A DNA stretch of 64,000 nucleotides from an uncultured Gammaproteobacteria bacterium (GTDB taxonomy: Bacteria > Pseudomonadota > Gammaproteobacteria > UBA4575), in NCBI GenBank assembly GCA_951812785.1, contig OX638335.1, positions 771,501-835,500 on the forward strand. The letters run 5' to 3'. Position 1 is the stretch's first letter; every line of letters begins with the position of its first letter. The translations under genes and the position numbers were made by a program. The notes beneath the pieces are model-generated. The model was not told the DNA's origin, made no database searches, and saw only the letters and a program-made list of their open reading frames with translations. This document shows positions 11,141 to 20,035 of this stretch, piece by piece.

Positions 11141-11272
11141 GACGAGTTTGAGGTGTGTTTTAGACGATTATACTAGTATTTTAGCTGGTAATTCGAATTC
11201 CTTGAGGCTGGTGAGCTCTTAATTAATATTGGGTTACGATTAAAGCTCGATCAACTCAAATGGAATTGAGAT

Positions 11273-11446
11273 ATGTCCGTTGCAAATTCAGAATTAGGCT
11301 CGGCAAAAGCACAGTTACTACGTCTTTTCTTAAAACAGATAGTTAATGATGATCTGCGCGCCAAGCAGTTATTTCGTATGTTTTATGACAGAGGCGAGAT
11401 TTCTGGAGAGCAATTTTTCGAGGCGATTGAAAGATATAGACATTGA
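11273..11446 (+). CDS. Small hypothetical protein, 57 aa
   Basis: ATG 11273 to TGA 11446 encodes MSVANSELGSAKAQLLRLFL... ending FEAIERYRH, an acidic-basic helical peptide. It fits between two minus-strand genes, ending one base before the M48 stop. There is no clear Shine-Dalgarno (only TTGAGAT) and no recognised domain. It could be real or chance. Confidence 0.4.
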   Translation: MSVANSELGSAKAQLLRLFLKQIVNDDLRAKQLFRMFYDRGEISGEQFFEAIERYRH

Positions 11447-11447
11447 G

Positions 11448-13280
11448 TTAATCGGGTCGATTAACTATTGGCATTGGGCATCCAATGCATGTTGCTATCA
11501 CGCGTAATAATCCCCACTCACTAGGTGTAATAGAATTGTCTTGCTCAATGCAATTAGCGCAGGCAGTTAAAAACTCATCTTTCAATAGTGGTACTAAGTA
11601 ATCTATTTTCTCGATAGATTTATTCACTTTAATAAACTCTAATTGTTCTACAGTAATTCTTGAAGTGTTGTTTATGTTTAAACTTTGCATGCCTTTCGAA
11701 TAGGCAGCGTCTTTTGATTTGTCAGAATCATGAGCTTCATTGGCTAACAGTGATATTACACATGTAAGTGAGTCTCTAATTTGCGAGAAGGAATGATAAC
11801 TGCGCGCGAATCTCTTTTTAGTGCTGACACTAAAGTGCGGATCTAAGTAATGACTCAATAAACGGAAATGCAGCCATTCTTGTAAATCAGAATTCTTATC
11901 GGCAAAAATAAACTGAGTTAAGTGTTGTTTAAGCTCGCTGTATTGCTGCGTCGACAATCTTTTTAATGCTGAAATGGACATTTCAATAATTGGTAAAATA
12001 CCTTTTTGAGATAATTTCTCCACGTTCTTGGCATAGCGTTTAACATCAGATAACAGCAAAGCCTGTGATTCAATAAATGCTAATTGTTTCTCTTGAATAG
12101 TTTCGTTTTTATCTAAACGAAGTGCCAGCATTAATGCGTATGTGCTGCCAGGTGTATGTGTTGAATTGTTAATGTCTTTTGGTAATGATTGCATAAGCAC
12201 ACTGGCAATGCCCATCATAATAGGATCAAGGAAACCGGTGTTGCGTAATGAATCTACTAAATTGTTTATTTTACTCTTCGCAGTTGCGGCTGATGACTCT
12301 TCTTTAGGGTTTAATTGTTTGCCGACTAAGTAGCGGCCATCCCAATTAGGTTGGATACGAAGAATACGTTTTTCTAACGGTGGGTGAGTGGATAAAAATC
12401 CAAATGCGCGTAAGAACATGGCATCACCAAAAAACAAATGACTGCATTCGCTGGCGCTAGGAGAACCCATGTTCGAACACACACCAGAGCCAATCACTGT
12501 TAAAGCATCAGCCAGGTATTCGCGTTGTCGGTTCACAGCTGATTTTATGATTGAGCCAAAGAAGGTGCCGATAGAGCCAATCACCATTAAGCCAATACCA
12601 ATGCCTAGTACAGGTAGTCTAGCGCGATTATTAGAGCGCGATCTGGAGGTGCTATATAAAGCTAGCCTGCCTGCTTGGCTGATAAAAATAATGCCTGCAA
12701 GAATAGTAATTAGATTTAAATTCAAACGCATATCGCCGTGCAGCACATGGCTGAATTCATGACCAATTATGCCTTGAATTTGATCGCGAGATAAACGCTC
12801 TAAGGTTCCGCGCGTAACACCTAGCACTGCGTCACTTTCGCTAAACCCTGCAGCGAATGCATTGATAGTAGTTTCTTCAAGTACATACACAGGCGGGACA
12901 GGTAATCCGGCGGCAATTGCCATCTCTTCTACTACATTAAGTAACTGCTGTTCATTGGCAGTTTCTGTGCCTTGCTCAATGGGGCGTCCTCCTAGCATCT
13001 CTGCTACACGACTTCCACCTTGAGATAATTGAAGGCGCTTGTAAATAATCACGCAGCCAATCATTGCAATAATTGAGATAGCAGTTTTTACAATGGAATT
13101 CCATTGCATGGGCTGAATACCGGAAGATGAGCTAACAGCAGTCGATTGACCAAAGCCCCAAAACGACACGGTAATTAAGACGACGGCGAGGCCAATAATG
13201 CACAATACGGCGACTGAAAATAATGCAATCAGCAGCCATGTTTTTTGGCGTGCTTGATCTTGTAGCTCAAAAAAATTCAT
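11448..13280 (-). CDS. M48-family zinc metalloprotease (HtpX-like) with long C-terminal region
   Basis: A 610-aa inner-membrane protease. Two N-terminal helices (about residues 15-45 and 60-80) are followed by EMLGGRPIE, the zinc motif HEFSH (about 175-179) in GIIGHEFSHVLHGDMRLN, two more helices, and the third zinc ligand region REYLADALTV. RAFGFLSTHPPLEKRILRI is the classic M48 end. About 270 residues follow that resemble no catalytic domain, probably helical. Length and the neighbouring LemA match the M48-LemA pairs seen in many proteobacteria. It probably takes part in membrane protein quality control; the substrate is unknown. Confidence 0.9.
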   Translation of the reverse strand: MNFFELQDQARQKTWLLIALFSVAVLCIIGLAVVLITVSFWGFGQSTAVSSSSGIQPMQWNSIVKTAISIIAMIGCVIIYKRLQLSQGGSRVAEMLGGRPIEQGTETANEQQLLNVVEEMAIAAGLPVPPVYVLEETTINAFAAGFSESDAVLGVTRGTLERLSRDQIQGIIGHEFSHVLHGDMRLNLNLITILAGIIFISQAGRLALYSTSRSRSNNRARLPVLGIGIGLMVIGSIGTFFGSIIKSAVNRQREYLADALTVIGSGVCSNMGSPSASECSHLFFGDAMFLRAFGFLSTHPPLEKRILRIQPNWDGRYLVGKQLNPKEESSAATAKSKINNLVDSLRNTGFLDPIMMGIASVLMQSLPKDINNSTHTPGSTYALMLALRLDKNETIQEKQLAFIESQALLLSDVKRYAKNVEKLSQKGILPIIEMSISALKRLSTQQYSELKQHLTQFIFADKNSDLQEWLHFRLLSHYLDPHFSVSTKKRFARSYHSFSQIRDSLTCVISLLANEAHDSDKSKDAAYSKGMQSLNINNTSRITVEQLEFIKVNKSIEKIDYLVPLLKDEFLTACANCIEQDNSITPSEWGLLRVIATCIGCPMPIVNRPD

Positions 13281-13344
13281 TTGCAGAATTTATGCGACAA
13301 GATAGGCGAGACAGCCTAATAAACTGCTAGTGGAAAGAGGTCGA

Positions 13345-13905
13345 TTAAAATGACACCTTAGGCGCGGCTTGAATTTCAGCACTATCTTCCATGATTAGTA
13401 AGTTGGTATTGGCAGGATGTCCAAATGCACTTGCGAAGAAGATTGGTGGAAAGCTTTGTCGGTACTCGTTATAAGCAGTGACAGAATCATTGAATGCTTG
13501 GCGAGCAAAAGCCACTTTGTTTTCAGCCGAGGTCAATCCTTCAGACAGCTGCATCATATTTTCGTTAGCTTTAAGATCTGGGTAAGCCTCGACTACTAAA
13601 TTAAATTTAGCCATAGATGATGCAAGTGCTGATTCAGCACCCGCTAAGTCTTGTATAGCGGCGGCGCTACCAGGGTTGGCTTTTGCAGCATTGAGTAATG
13701 AGCTAGCAGCATTTCTGGTGGCAGTCACAGCTTCTAGAGTTTCGCGTTCATGCCTAATATAGCCTTTCGCCGTTTCTACTAAATTAGGGATAAGGTCATA
13801 ACGACGTTTAAGCTGGACTTCGATCTGGGCGAAACCAGATTCTAACGGCTCGCCGTTTAAATCTAAAAATGTTGTGTATGGCTTTTGTATTGCAGACGCT
13901 GTCAT
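13345..13905 (-). CDS. LemA family protein with replaced N-terminus
   Basis: The core is a clear LemA: FAQIEVQLKRRYDLIPNLVE, TAKGYIRHERETLEAVTATR and YPDLKANENMMQLSEGLTSA, about 186 aa. LemA normally begins with a membrane helix and a YN-x-L-V linker. Here that part is absent and 24 unrelated soluble residues (MTASAIQKPYTTFLDLNGEPLESG) precede the core. The membrane helix seems to be supplied by a separate small ORF just upstream (13913-14044). Start codon ATG 13905 has GGAAAA upstream. It pairs with the M48 protease gene 64 bp downstream. Confidence 0.88.
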   Translation of the reverse strand: MTASAIQKPYTTFLDLNGEPLESGFAQIEVQLKRRYDLIPNLVETAKGYIRHERETLEAVTATRNAASSLLNAAKANPGSAAAIQDLAGAESALASSMAKFNLVVEAYPDLKANENMMQLSEGLTSAENKVAFARQAFNDSVTAYNEYRQSFPPIFFASAFGHPANTNLLIMEDSAEIQAAPKVSF

Positions 13906-13912
13906 TATTTTC

Positions 13913-14044
13913 CTATTTATTTGGCTTATAACCAGCGAGGTGTTTTTTAACTTCTATTTTCCTTCTCATCCTCTTATAAATACCGATTTCATAAAGAATG
14001 ATGGCAACAATAACAACTAGAAAGGTAATAATTGAACAGTCCAT
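13913..14044 (-). CDS. 43-aa single-pass membrane peptide, possible detached LemA anchor
   Basis: ATG 14044 to TAG 13913 encodes MDCSIITFLVVIVAIILYEI then GIYKRMRRKIEVKKHLAGYK and a short tail: one membrane helix plus a strongly basic cytoplasmic tail. The helix followed by a Tyr-containing basic linker looks like the N-terminus of a LemA protein. It ends eight bases before the lemA ATG in a different frame, so translation would be coupled. I infer that it is either a small partner protein or the split-off LemA anchor. Confidence 0.5.
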   Translation of the reverse strand: MDCSIITFLVVIVAIILYEIGIYKRMRRKIEVKKHLAGYKPNK

Positions 14045-14173
14045 GCTAGATCCCTTCTGAGTAAAATAGACTACATAGCACTAAATCATAAAGCCCATTA
14101 GAGTGGAATTTACGTATAAATAGCGTCCGTTAGTCAAGTTGCTACTAGTTATGAACATAAGGAGAGAATATTT

Positions 14174-14380
14174 ATGAGTGAAGATATGATCATAGATTTG
14201 CAGTCAAAGCTTGCTTATCATGAAGATAATATTCAACAGCTGGGGGCGGTGGTAGTTGCAATGCAAAAGCAAATTGATGGGTTGGAGCTCTGCTGTCGAG
14301 AATTGAAAGAGAGAATAAGTGAGGTGGGTACCCCACTAGGCGGTGGTTCAGACCATGATGAAAAGCCACCGCATTATTAA
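14174..14380 (+). CDS. slyX: SlyX family protein
   Basis: A 68-aa heptad-rich protein, IIDLQSKLAYHEDNIQQLGA then VVVAMQKQIDGLE, ending with a Gly-Asp-rich tail and the characteristic EKPPHY. SlyX proteins are small coiled coils of unknown role, usually near slyD. AAGGAGAG lies upstream of the ATG. Confidence 0.88.
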   Translation: MSEDMIIDLQSKLAYHEDNIQQLGAVVVAMQKQIDGLELCCRELKERISEVGTPLGGGSDHDEKPPHY

Positions 14381-14415
14381 TGCGGCGAGTTTACTATTGT
14401 CCAAATGTCTAAATT

Positions 14416-14785
14416 TTAACGACACAAAACATCATCACGATGTTTTTCAAGTTTGGCTAACACTTGTTTTTGTATCTCAGGTTCAATACCCATTTCGTTG
14501 AGTGTGGTGTGTACATTATCAAGCAGGGCATCAACATGCTCGTCGCTTAACCCTCTAGCAACAACATCTTTATGTGATTTGCGCATATTACGTCCCGTGT
14601 TAGAGAGAGGGCCCACCAAATATATACTTCAAGAAGGCAGTTATTTTGGTAGATTGCTTTTTGAGGTCTATATCTTTAAAAAAGTGATTGATTCTCTCGT
14701 CTTCTGAGATGTGATAATAGAGTTTAATAGAAGCAAGTTCTACAGCATTTTTCCCGCCAATTTTTTCAAACAGTGTTTGTTCCAT
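14416..14785 (-). pseudogene. Group-1 truncated haemoglobin, frameshifted
   Basis: Two overlapping frames make one 2/2 globin: MEQTLFEKIGGKNAVELASI, then KLYYHISEDERINHFFKDID, ITAFLKYIFGGP in the first frame, and PLSNTGRNMRKSHKDV with the proximal-histidine region (SHKDVV), ARGLSDEHVDALLDNV and EIQKQVLAKLEKHRDDVL in the second. One extra base in the CCCTCTCTCT tract near 14602-14614 shifts the frame and leads to TAA. The family binds O2 or NO. A dinucleotide-repeat slippage or a sequencing indel would explain it. Confidence 0.87.
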
Positions 14786-14961
14786 ATTGTTTTTCCAATA
14801 AATTAAAATGTATGTAGGGAAATGGTAGTCGAAAACGATAAATTGATCATCAATCTGTATCAGTCGCCATTCATGTTACTGATATTTAAAAGGATATACT
14901 GGTTTTTGTCAACCAAATGTTGTCTGCTTCGTTAGTGTTTAGCAACTGAACAAAATAGTAT

Positions 14962-15277
14962 ATGGAGGTGATAACGAAATTAATTGTCAGAATATTATGT
15001 TTATGGATGTTTGCACTCAGTGGTTTAGTGTTTGCTGATAATGCCGACATCACTTGGAAAGATTTAAAGAACGCATGTCACCAAGATTAGGATTCAGGTC
15101 AATGTGTACAGGCGCGTGAAAGAATTAGTGCTTACTGTGAGCAATGCCCTGATAAAAAGCGGTGCAAAAAAATGTGTGCGAGCGCGCTTACGTAAGATAT
15201 GCAAGGACGACCCGGAATCTGAGATTGTGTTAGCGGGAAACAAAGGAACCATGGGCACTTCTAAAAAAATCATCTAG
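14962..15277 (+). pseudogene. Small secreted cysteine-rich protein, broken twice
   Basis: From ATG 14962 a signal peptide (LIVRILCLWMFALSGLVFA) is followed by DITWKDLKNACHQD, TAG at 15088-15090, and the same frame continues DSGQCVQARERISAYCEQCP. Then a shift in an A7 tract near 15168-15174 leads into KKCVRARLRKICKDDPESEI and a stop at 15275-15277. Six or more cysteines in a short mature protein suggest a disulfide-rich secreted product. No family recognised. Confidence 0.6.
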
Positions 15278-15382
15278 ATAACGAACGATGTAAAGAAGAC
15301 AAATAAAATTGATATTTAGCAGTAATTTCATATAAATATTATATACTGTGGCATCAGCATATAAACACTTTAAGGAGACCTT

Positions 15383-15784
15383 ATGTTTGAACCGCTTTCG
15401 ATCCCATTTGGATGCGTCATGTTGTATAACGTTGTTAAGCTGAAAGATGAAGTGACAGTAGAAGATGTGGAGTTAGCGCTGGGAGAAATGTGCAACGTGG
15501 TAAAAAACACTTACGGTGATGATGAGGGTGGATTTATCGGCGGTCAGGTATATAAGTTCGGAGGCTTCATTTCAGATGAAGGTTCGTTCGTCTCCAAGCA
15601 ACAAACAGAAGACCATATTGCCATTGTGACTTACTGGAAATCATTTGAGCAACATGAAAAGTCACATGCTGATGCAGTATTTAAGAAAAAGTTTGAGGCA
15701 TTGGCTGACTATGCCTATGAAACGTATGAAGTTGGCTATGAAATGTTATGGCAGGGTGAGCCAGAAAATAGAGTAAAAAGATAA
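15383..15784 (+). CDS. Conserved hypothetical protein, possible dimeric alpha/beta-barrel fold
   Basis: A 133-aa soluble protein: MLYNVVKLKDEVTVEDVELA...TEDHIAIVTYWKSFEQHEKSHAD with KKKFEALADYAYETYEVGYE. Strand-helix alternation plus the HIAIVTYWKSFEQHEKSH segment recalls dimeric alpha/beta-barrel (ABM-like) proteins. I recall near-identical uncharacterised homologues in other proteobacteria but cannot name a function. AAGGAGACC lies six bases before the ATG and a terminator follows, so it is a single-gene unit. Confidence 0.75.
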   Translation: MFEPLSIPFGCVMLYNVVKLKDEVTVEDVELALGEMCNVVKNTYGDDEGGFIGGQVYKFGGFISDEGSFVSKQQTEDHIAIVTYWKSFEQHEKSHADAVFKKKFEALADYAYETYEVGYEMLWQGEPENRVKR

Positions 15785-15789
15785 AGAAT

Positions 15790-15833
15790 AAAAAATCAAG
15801 CAGGTGAGAATTATCTCGTCTGCTTGATTTTTT
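15790..15833 (+). terminator. Rho-independent terminator
   Basis: Arms 15790-15803 and 15820-15833 (14 bp, AAAAAATCAAGCAG and its complement) pair, and the inner GAGA/TCTC extends the stem. The right arm ends in a T6 run. It lies six bases after the stop of the 133-aa gene. The A/T symmetry could also serve the other strand. Confidence 0.85.
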
Positions 15834-15941
15834 AGAGCTCTATGATGGGTTCAATCGTTGACAGTTTCTGGCCAATGCCATAATGAACAAGTAAATTATA
15901 TTTGTTATCTGTCTGAAAAATCGAGATGCTTTTTTCTTAAC

Positions 15942-16895
15942 TGTAATAGTTCAGACCCGATCTGACAATTAGCAATCCACAAGGGTTGCAAAAGCGAGAG
16001 TTACCCGTTTTGATAAAGGTGTTGAAATCTTTAAATCAAACCAAAAAGGCAGGTAACTCTCATGCTTGATACTAACAATCCAATCCTTAAACACAAGGCG
16101 GGCTTGCTCAACTTAGCAGAAGAACTGGGCAACGTATCTAGCGCCTGTCAAGTCATGGGGGTGTCGCGAGACACATTCTATCGTTATCAACAGCGGGTTG
16201 AAGAAGGTGGCATTGACTCACGGATTGACAAGAGTCGTAGAACAGCCGATGTTAAAAACCGTGTGGATGAACCCACAGCACATGCAGTGGTGACGTCAGC
16301 GATTGAACAGCCCGCGGTTGGGCAACATCGAAGCAGCAATGAACTCCGTAAGAGAGGTGTGTTGATCGCTGGTAGCGGTGTGCGTTGCGTTTGGCTGCGC
16401 CATCATCGAGAGCACTTCAAGAAACGACTCAAAGCACTCGAAGAAGAAATTACCGCAGACCTACTCTTTGATGAGGTGCTACCGTTTTTTGAAAAGCATG
16501 CCTTGCCGATGCTACGTAGTTTAACGGACAGAGGCACAGAATCTTGTGGGCGCGTGGAGCATCATGACGATCCGTGATACCTGGCCATTAACGACATTGA
16601 TCACCGCAAACCCATGGCACCTGTGAGCGCTTTGATAAAACCATTCTGTTTATCAAATTACCTTCAGGCAAAAACGGTACTCAACCAGGGAGGATTGACA
16701 ACAAGATCGAGACAACTGGATAGAAACTGATCACAATGAACGCACTCATCAAGGCAACATGGGCGATGGTAGCACACCCATGGACAGGTTAATGGATGGT
16801 AAATTGATTTGGGCTGAAAAGAATTTAGCTCACATCTAAACTGACAGACTCCTATCAATAACCGGTAACGGTACGATCAGGTCTGAGCTACTACA
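15942..16895 (+). mobile_element. IS481-family insertion sequence, internally deleted
   Basis: Terminal inverted repeats are visible: left TGTAATAGTTCAGACCCGAT (15942 on) and right, read inward, TGTAGTAGCTCAGACCTGAT (from 16895), 16 of 20 identical. The element is 954 bp, shorter than a full copy of about 1.1-1.2 kb, because the transposase has lost its centre. No obvious target duplication flanks it (left ...TCTTAAC, right TCTAAGTC). With both ends intact it could still be moved by a full-length relative elsewhere in the genome. Confidence 0.85.
16062..16839 (+). pseudogene. IS481-family transposase, deleted and frameshifted
   Basis: The N-terminal helix-turn-helix is well kept: MLDTNNPILKHKAGLLNLAE, ELGNVSSACQVMGVSRDTFY. 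After RLKALEEE the sequence jumps to ITADLLFDEVLPFFEKH, skipping roughly 80 residues that include the first DDE aspartate, then RSLTDRGTESCGRVEHHD holds the second Asp region. A stop follows at 16575-16577. Remnants of the C-terminus appear in other frames up to NERTHQ, DGKLIWAEKNLA and a stop at 16837-16839. It is non-functional. Confidence 0.88.
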
Positions 16896-17122
16896 TCTAA
16901 GTCATCAGCATGGCTTGTTGTCAATTAAATATGTAGATGGATGGGAAAGAGCTGATAGTTGCTTTGATCAGTTCGGTGCAAGTTGGTTTGTCGAATGTTT
17001 CTCTGTCGCTCGTTCTACGATCTGTTATATGCCATTGAATCTGATTTTCTCTACCTTCTTTCTGCTGTAGGAGCGGAGAAGATTGAAATGGTGACAAATT
17101 GCTGGTGCAATCGTGCCTTGAA

Positions 17123-18355
17123 TCATTTAAGTGAGTAGTTGTTATGTACGTAGTTAGTCACTATTTGTTTGAATTCATCTGCAATATTGTTACCGCGCAA
17201 TGTGCAAGATTTTTCACCATCAATGTAAACAGGTGCGACAGGTGCTTCCCCGCTGCCGGGTAAGCTGATACCGATATTGGCATGCTTACTTTCGCCGGGT
17301 CCATTAACGACACAGCCCATGACGGCTACTGAGAGGTGTTCAACGCCAGGAAAAGTTTGTTTCCAATCCGTCATGGAGTTGCGCAAATATAATTGGATGT
17401 CGTCAGCGAGTTCTTGAAAATATTCACTCGTAGTACGTCCGCAGCCAGGGCATGAAGTAACAGCAGGGCTGAATGCTCTTAAGTTTAAGGACTGCAATAT
17501 TTCCTGTGCAACCAGAACTTCTCCTGTACGTGAACCACCAGGTTGCGGAGTGAGGGATACACGAATAGTGTCACCAATGCCTTGATGAAGTAGCACACTA
17601 AGCGCAGCTGCTGAGGCCACCGTGCCTTTAGTGCCCATGCCGGCCTCAGTTAAACCGACGTGCAGTGCGTAATGACAACGTTGAGCAAGTTGCTTATAAA
17701 CGTCGATTAATTTAGGTGCATCGCTGATTTTGCATGAGATGATAATTTTATCGGCGCCTAAACCAAGTGTTTCTGCGTAACTTGCGCTATTCAACGCAGA
17801 CGTGATTAATGCTTCTTGCATCACCTCTTCGGCAGATTTTGGTTCCGTAAGCTGTTGATTGAGATCCATTTGTTCAGCAAGAATTTGTGGATCAAGACTG
17901 CCCCAATTTACCCCAATACGTACTGGTTTTTGATATTTGCATGCCGTTTCTATCATGGAAGCAAACTGGCTATCACGTTTACTGCCACGTCCTACATTGC
18001 CTGGGTTGATTCGATATTTGTCTAAATGGTCAGCGCATTCTGGCGCTTCATTAAGTAACTTGTGTCCATTGAAATGAAAATCTCCGACAATAGGGACTGA
18101 AATATTCATGCGTGCCAGATGTTCTTTAATGTGGGGAACGGCACGGGCGGCTTCAATATTATTGACGGTAATTCGCACTAACTCTGAACCTGCTTTAGCA
18201 AGATCGGCAATTTGTACTGCAGTACGAACAATATCGCTGGAGTCAGTATTGGTCATTGATTGAACGACAATAGGTGCGTCACCACCCATGGTGACATCGC
18301 CAACTTTAACGCCAATAGACTTTCGTCTTAATCCTGGGCTGGAATTTGTTTGCAT
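17123..18355 (-). CDS. ispG: 4-hydroxy-3-methylbut-2-en-1-yl diphosphate synthase (IspG/GcpE)
   Basis: A 410-aa iron-sulfur enzyme of the MEP isoprenoid pathway that converts MEcPP to HMBPP. The N-terminal TIM barrel shows [17 protein letters not shown] and VGDFHFNGH. The C-terminal [4Fe-4S] cysteines are in TSCPGCGRT and [10 protein letters not shown]. In many gammaproteobacteria ispG sits between rodZ and hisS; here that slot is empty (59032-59067) and ispG stands alone beside an IS remnant, so it has moved. Its [4Fe-4S] cluster makes it a client of the Isc system encoded in this window. Confidence 0.97.
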   Translation of the reverse strand: MQTNSSPGLRRKSIGVKVGDVTMGGDAPIVVQSMTNTDSSDIVRTAVQIADLAKAGSELVRITVNNIEAARAVPHIKEHLARMNISVPIVGDFHFNGHKLLNEAPECADHLDKYRINPGNVGRGSKRDSQFASMIETACKYQKPVRIGVNWGSLDPQILAEQMDLNQQLTEPKSAEEVMQEALITSALNSASYAETLGLGADKIIISCKISDAPKLIDVYKQLAQRCHYALHVGLTEAGMGTKGTVASAAALSVLLHQGIGDTIRVSLTPQPGGSRTGEVLVAQEILQSLNLRAFSPAVTSCPGCGRTTSEYFQELADDIQLYLRNSMTDWKQTFPGVEHLSVAVMGCVVNGPGESKHANIGISLPGSGEAPVAPVYIDGEKSCTLRGNNIADEFKQIVTNYVHNNYSLK

Positions 18356-18439
18356 GGGTATGTGTGCATTTTGTTACTATCTGGTGATGCATAGTGTAAC
18401 TAACATCTATGCTTTAAACGAAGCTAGATTTTCAAATCA

Positions 18440-18838
18440 ATGTCTAAAAAACCAGTTATTTCCAGCATATCTTACAATTGACTACCTCAGGGCGTGGAAC
18501 GACTGAAATTACTCAAGATATTCAATCTGCATTGCGTGATACCGAGATAGTCACCGGTCTTTGTCATGCATTTGTGCATCATACTAGCGCATCATTGATA
18601 ATCTGTGAGAATGCAGATGCGGATGTGAGGGTGGATTTAGAGTCGTTTATGCAGAAAATTGTTCCTGATGGAGATCCCTTGTTTATACATACTAGTGACG
18701 GCGAGGCATGATATGCACGCTCACATACGTTCAGTGATTACACAAACAGAAATCACCATTCCGATCACTCAAGGCCAGTTGGCATTAGGTATTTGGCAAG
18801 GAATATATCTATGGGAACACCGTTATCGAAGTCATTAA
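18440..18838 (+). pseudogene. YjbQ/UPF0047 family protein (secondary thiamine-phosphate synthase type), two frameshifts
   Basis: The core LQLTTSGRGTTEITQDIQSA, LCHAFVHHTSASLIICENAD and DADVRVDLESFMQKIVPDG is typical. One base is missing from an A6 tract at 18446-18451: with A7 the ATG 18440 frame would read MSKKTSYFQHILQLTTS. A second shift near 18706-18712 turns the expected E-G-E-D-D-MHAHI into a stop, and the next frame continues MHAHIRSVITQTEITIPIT and GQLALGIWQGIYLWEHRYRS. All conserved parts are present across frames, so the gene was intact recently. Confidence 0.85.
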
Positions 18839-18860
18839 CGTAAAATTGCATTGACAATGC

Positions 18861-19592
18861 ATGGGTATGATAGTTGATATGAGTAACACAAAAAAGTTTG
18901 AACAGATTAAGTGCGTGACTTTTGATCTTGATGATACGCTGTGGCCTGTTGGGCCGGCCATTATTAATGCGGAACTTAAACTTTACCAGTGGATTGAAGA
19001 GCATTATCCGTTAGTGACTGATGCCTATACCCAACAAGATATTACAGCCAAAAGAAAGATATTTCAGGAAAGTCATGCTGACATTGTACATGATGTTACT
19101 GAGATCAGATATCGCTCGTTGATTGAGTTGGCAAATGAATTTGGTTATGACAAGGCATTTGCACAACAAGCAATAAAATTATTTCGTTTTCATCGAAATC
19201 AAATAGAGCCATTTGAATTTAGCATATCTATCTTGTCGAGTTTAAAACAACACTTTGTTATAGGGGCAATTACTAATGGAAATGCACAAGTAGAACACAC
19301 TTCTATTGGTAAATATTTTGATTTTGTTGTGACCGCTGAAGAAGTAGGTGTCAGTAAACCACATTCAGAAATGTTCGTGCGTGCATCTAGTTTAGCTAAC
19401 ATTGACTTAGCCAATATTTTGCACGTGGGTGATTCAGTGAAAACTGATGTATTAGGTGCTATGAATGCTGGATGCCAAGCAGTTTGGTATAACAGTCAGC
19501 GTCAACCTTGGCCTGGAGATCAGAACCCTCAACATGTTATTCATTGCTTAACTGAGTTGCCAGCAATCCTGAATATAAATAATGATAATTAA
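18861..19592 (+). CDS. HAD-superfamily hydrolase (YigB-like phosphatase)
   Basis: All four HAD motifs are present: I in TFDLDDTLWP (nucleophile Asp), II in ITNGNA, III Lys in VSKPHSEMF, IV in LHVGDSVKTDV. A helical cap lies between I and II. This layout matches YigB-type phosphatases acting on small phosphorylated metabolites such as FMN, though the substrate is inferred from family only. The start could be 18861, 18867 or 18879 (MSNTKKFEQ); the last fits family length best. Confidence 0.88.
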   Translation: MGMIVDMSNTKKFEQIKCVTFDLDDTLWPVGPAIINAELKLYQWIEEHYPLVTDAYTQQDITAKRKIFQESHADIVHDVTEIRYRSLIELANEFGYDKAFAQQAIKLFRFHRNQIEPFEFSISILSSLKQHFVIGAITNGNAQVEHTSIGKYFDFVVTAEEVGVSKPHSEMFVRASSLANIDLANILHVGDSVKTDVLGAMNAGCQAVWYNSQRQPWPGDQNPQHVIHCLTELPAILNINNDN

Positions 19593-19610
19593 AGAAATTA
19601 GGAGGTTTTA

Positions 19611-20021
19611 ATGTCGGAGAATGCACAGAAAGATAAAAGCTTGGAAGAACGAATGAAGTCAATTGAGATTTTACAACGTAATACACGCATAGCGATTATC
19701 ATTTTGGTTGGCTATTCGATCTACGATGTTATTTCAGTCGACAGTGGTTCTGAGGTAGTGTTTGCACATAAAGTGAAGGCGCGGGAATTTGAACTGATTG
19801 ATGGTCAAGGTGGAGTATATGGTAGCTGGCGAGTGATCGATGCTGAAAAAAGAACCGCGGGTTTAGTTGTAGAAAGTACTAACGGAAATCGTATGACGAT
19901 GACTGCAGACGAAGTAAAATTGACTAGCGATAGGATAAATCCAGCGCCACGAATGATTTTGAATGATAAAGGTGTGAGATTGTTTGAAAACACTTACTCA
20001 GAATCAGAGGTTTCTGAGTAA
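19611..20021 (+). CDS. Hypothetical single-pass membrane protein
   Basis: A 136-aa protein with a charged N-terminus (DKSLEERMKSIEILQRNTR), one membrane helix (IAIIILVGYSIYDVISV, about residues 28-44) and a beta-rich C-terminal part (FELIDGQGGVYGSWRVID, RMTMTADEVKLTSD) that resembles short repeats describing a surface-exposed sheet. AGGAGG precedes the ATG. Family unknown. Confidence 0.65.
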   Translation: MSENAQKDKSLEERMKSIEILQRNTRIAIIILVGYSIYDVISVDSGSEVVFAHKVKAREFELIDGQGGVYGSWRVIDAEKRTAGLVVESTNGNRMTMTADEVKLTSDRINPAPRMILNDKGVRLFENTYSESEVSE

Positions 20022-20035
20022 GTAGTGAACCGATG

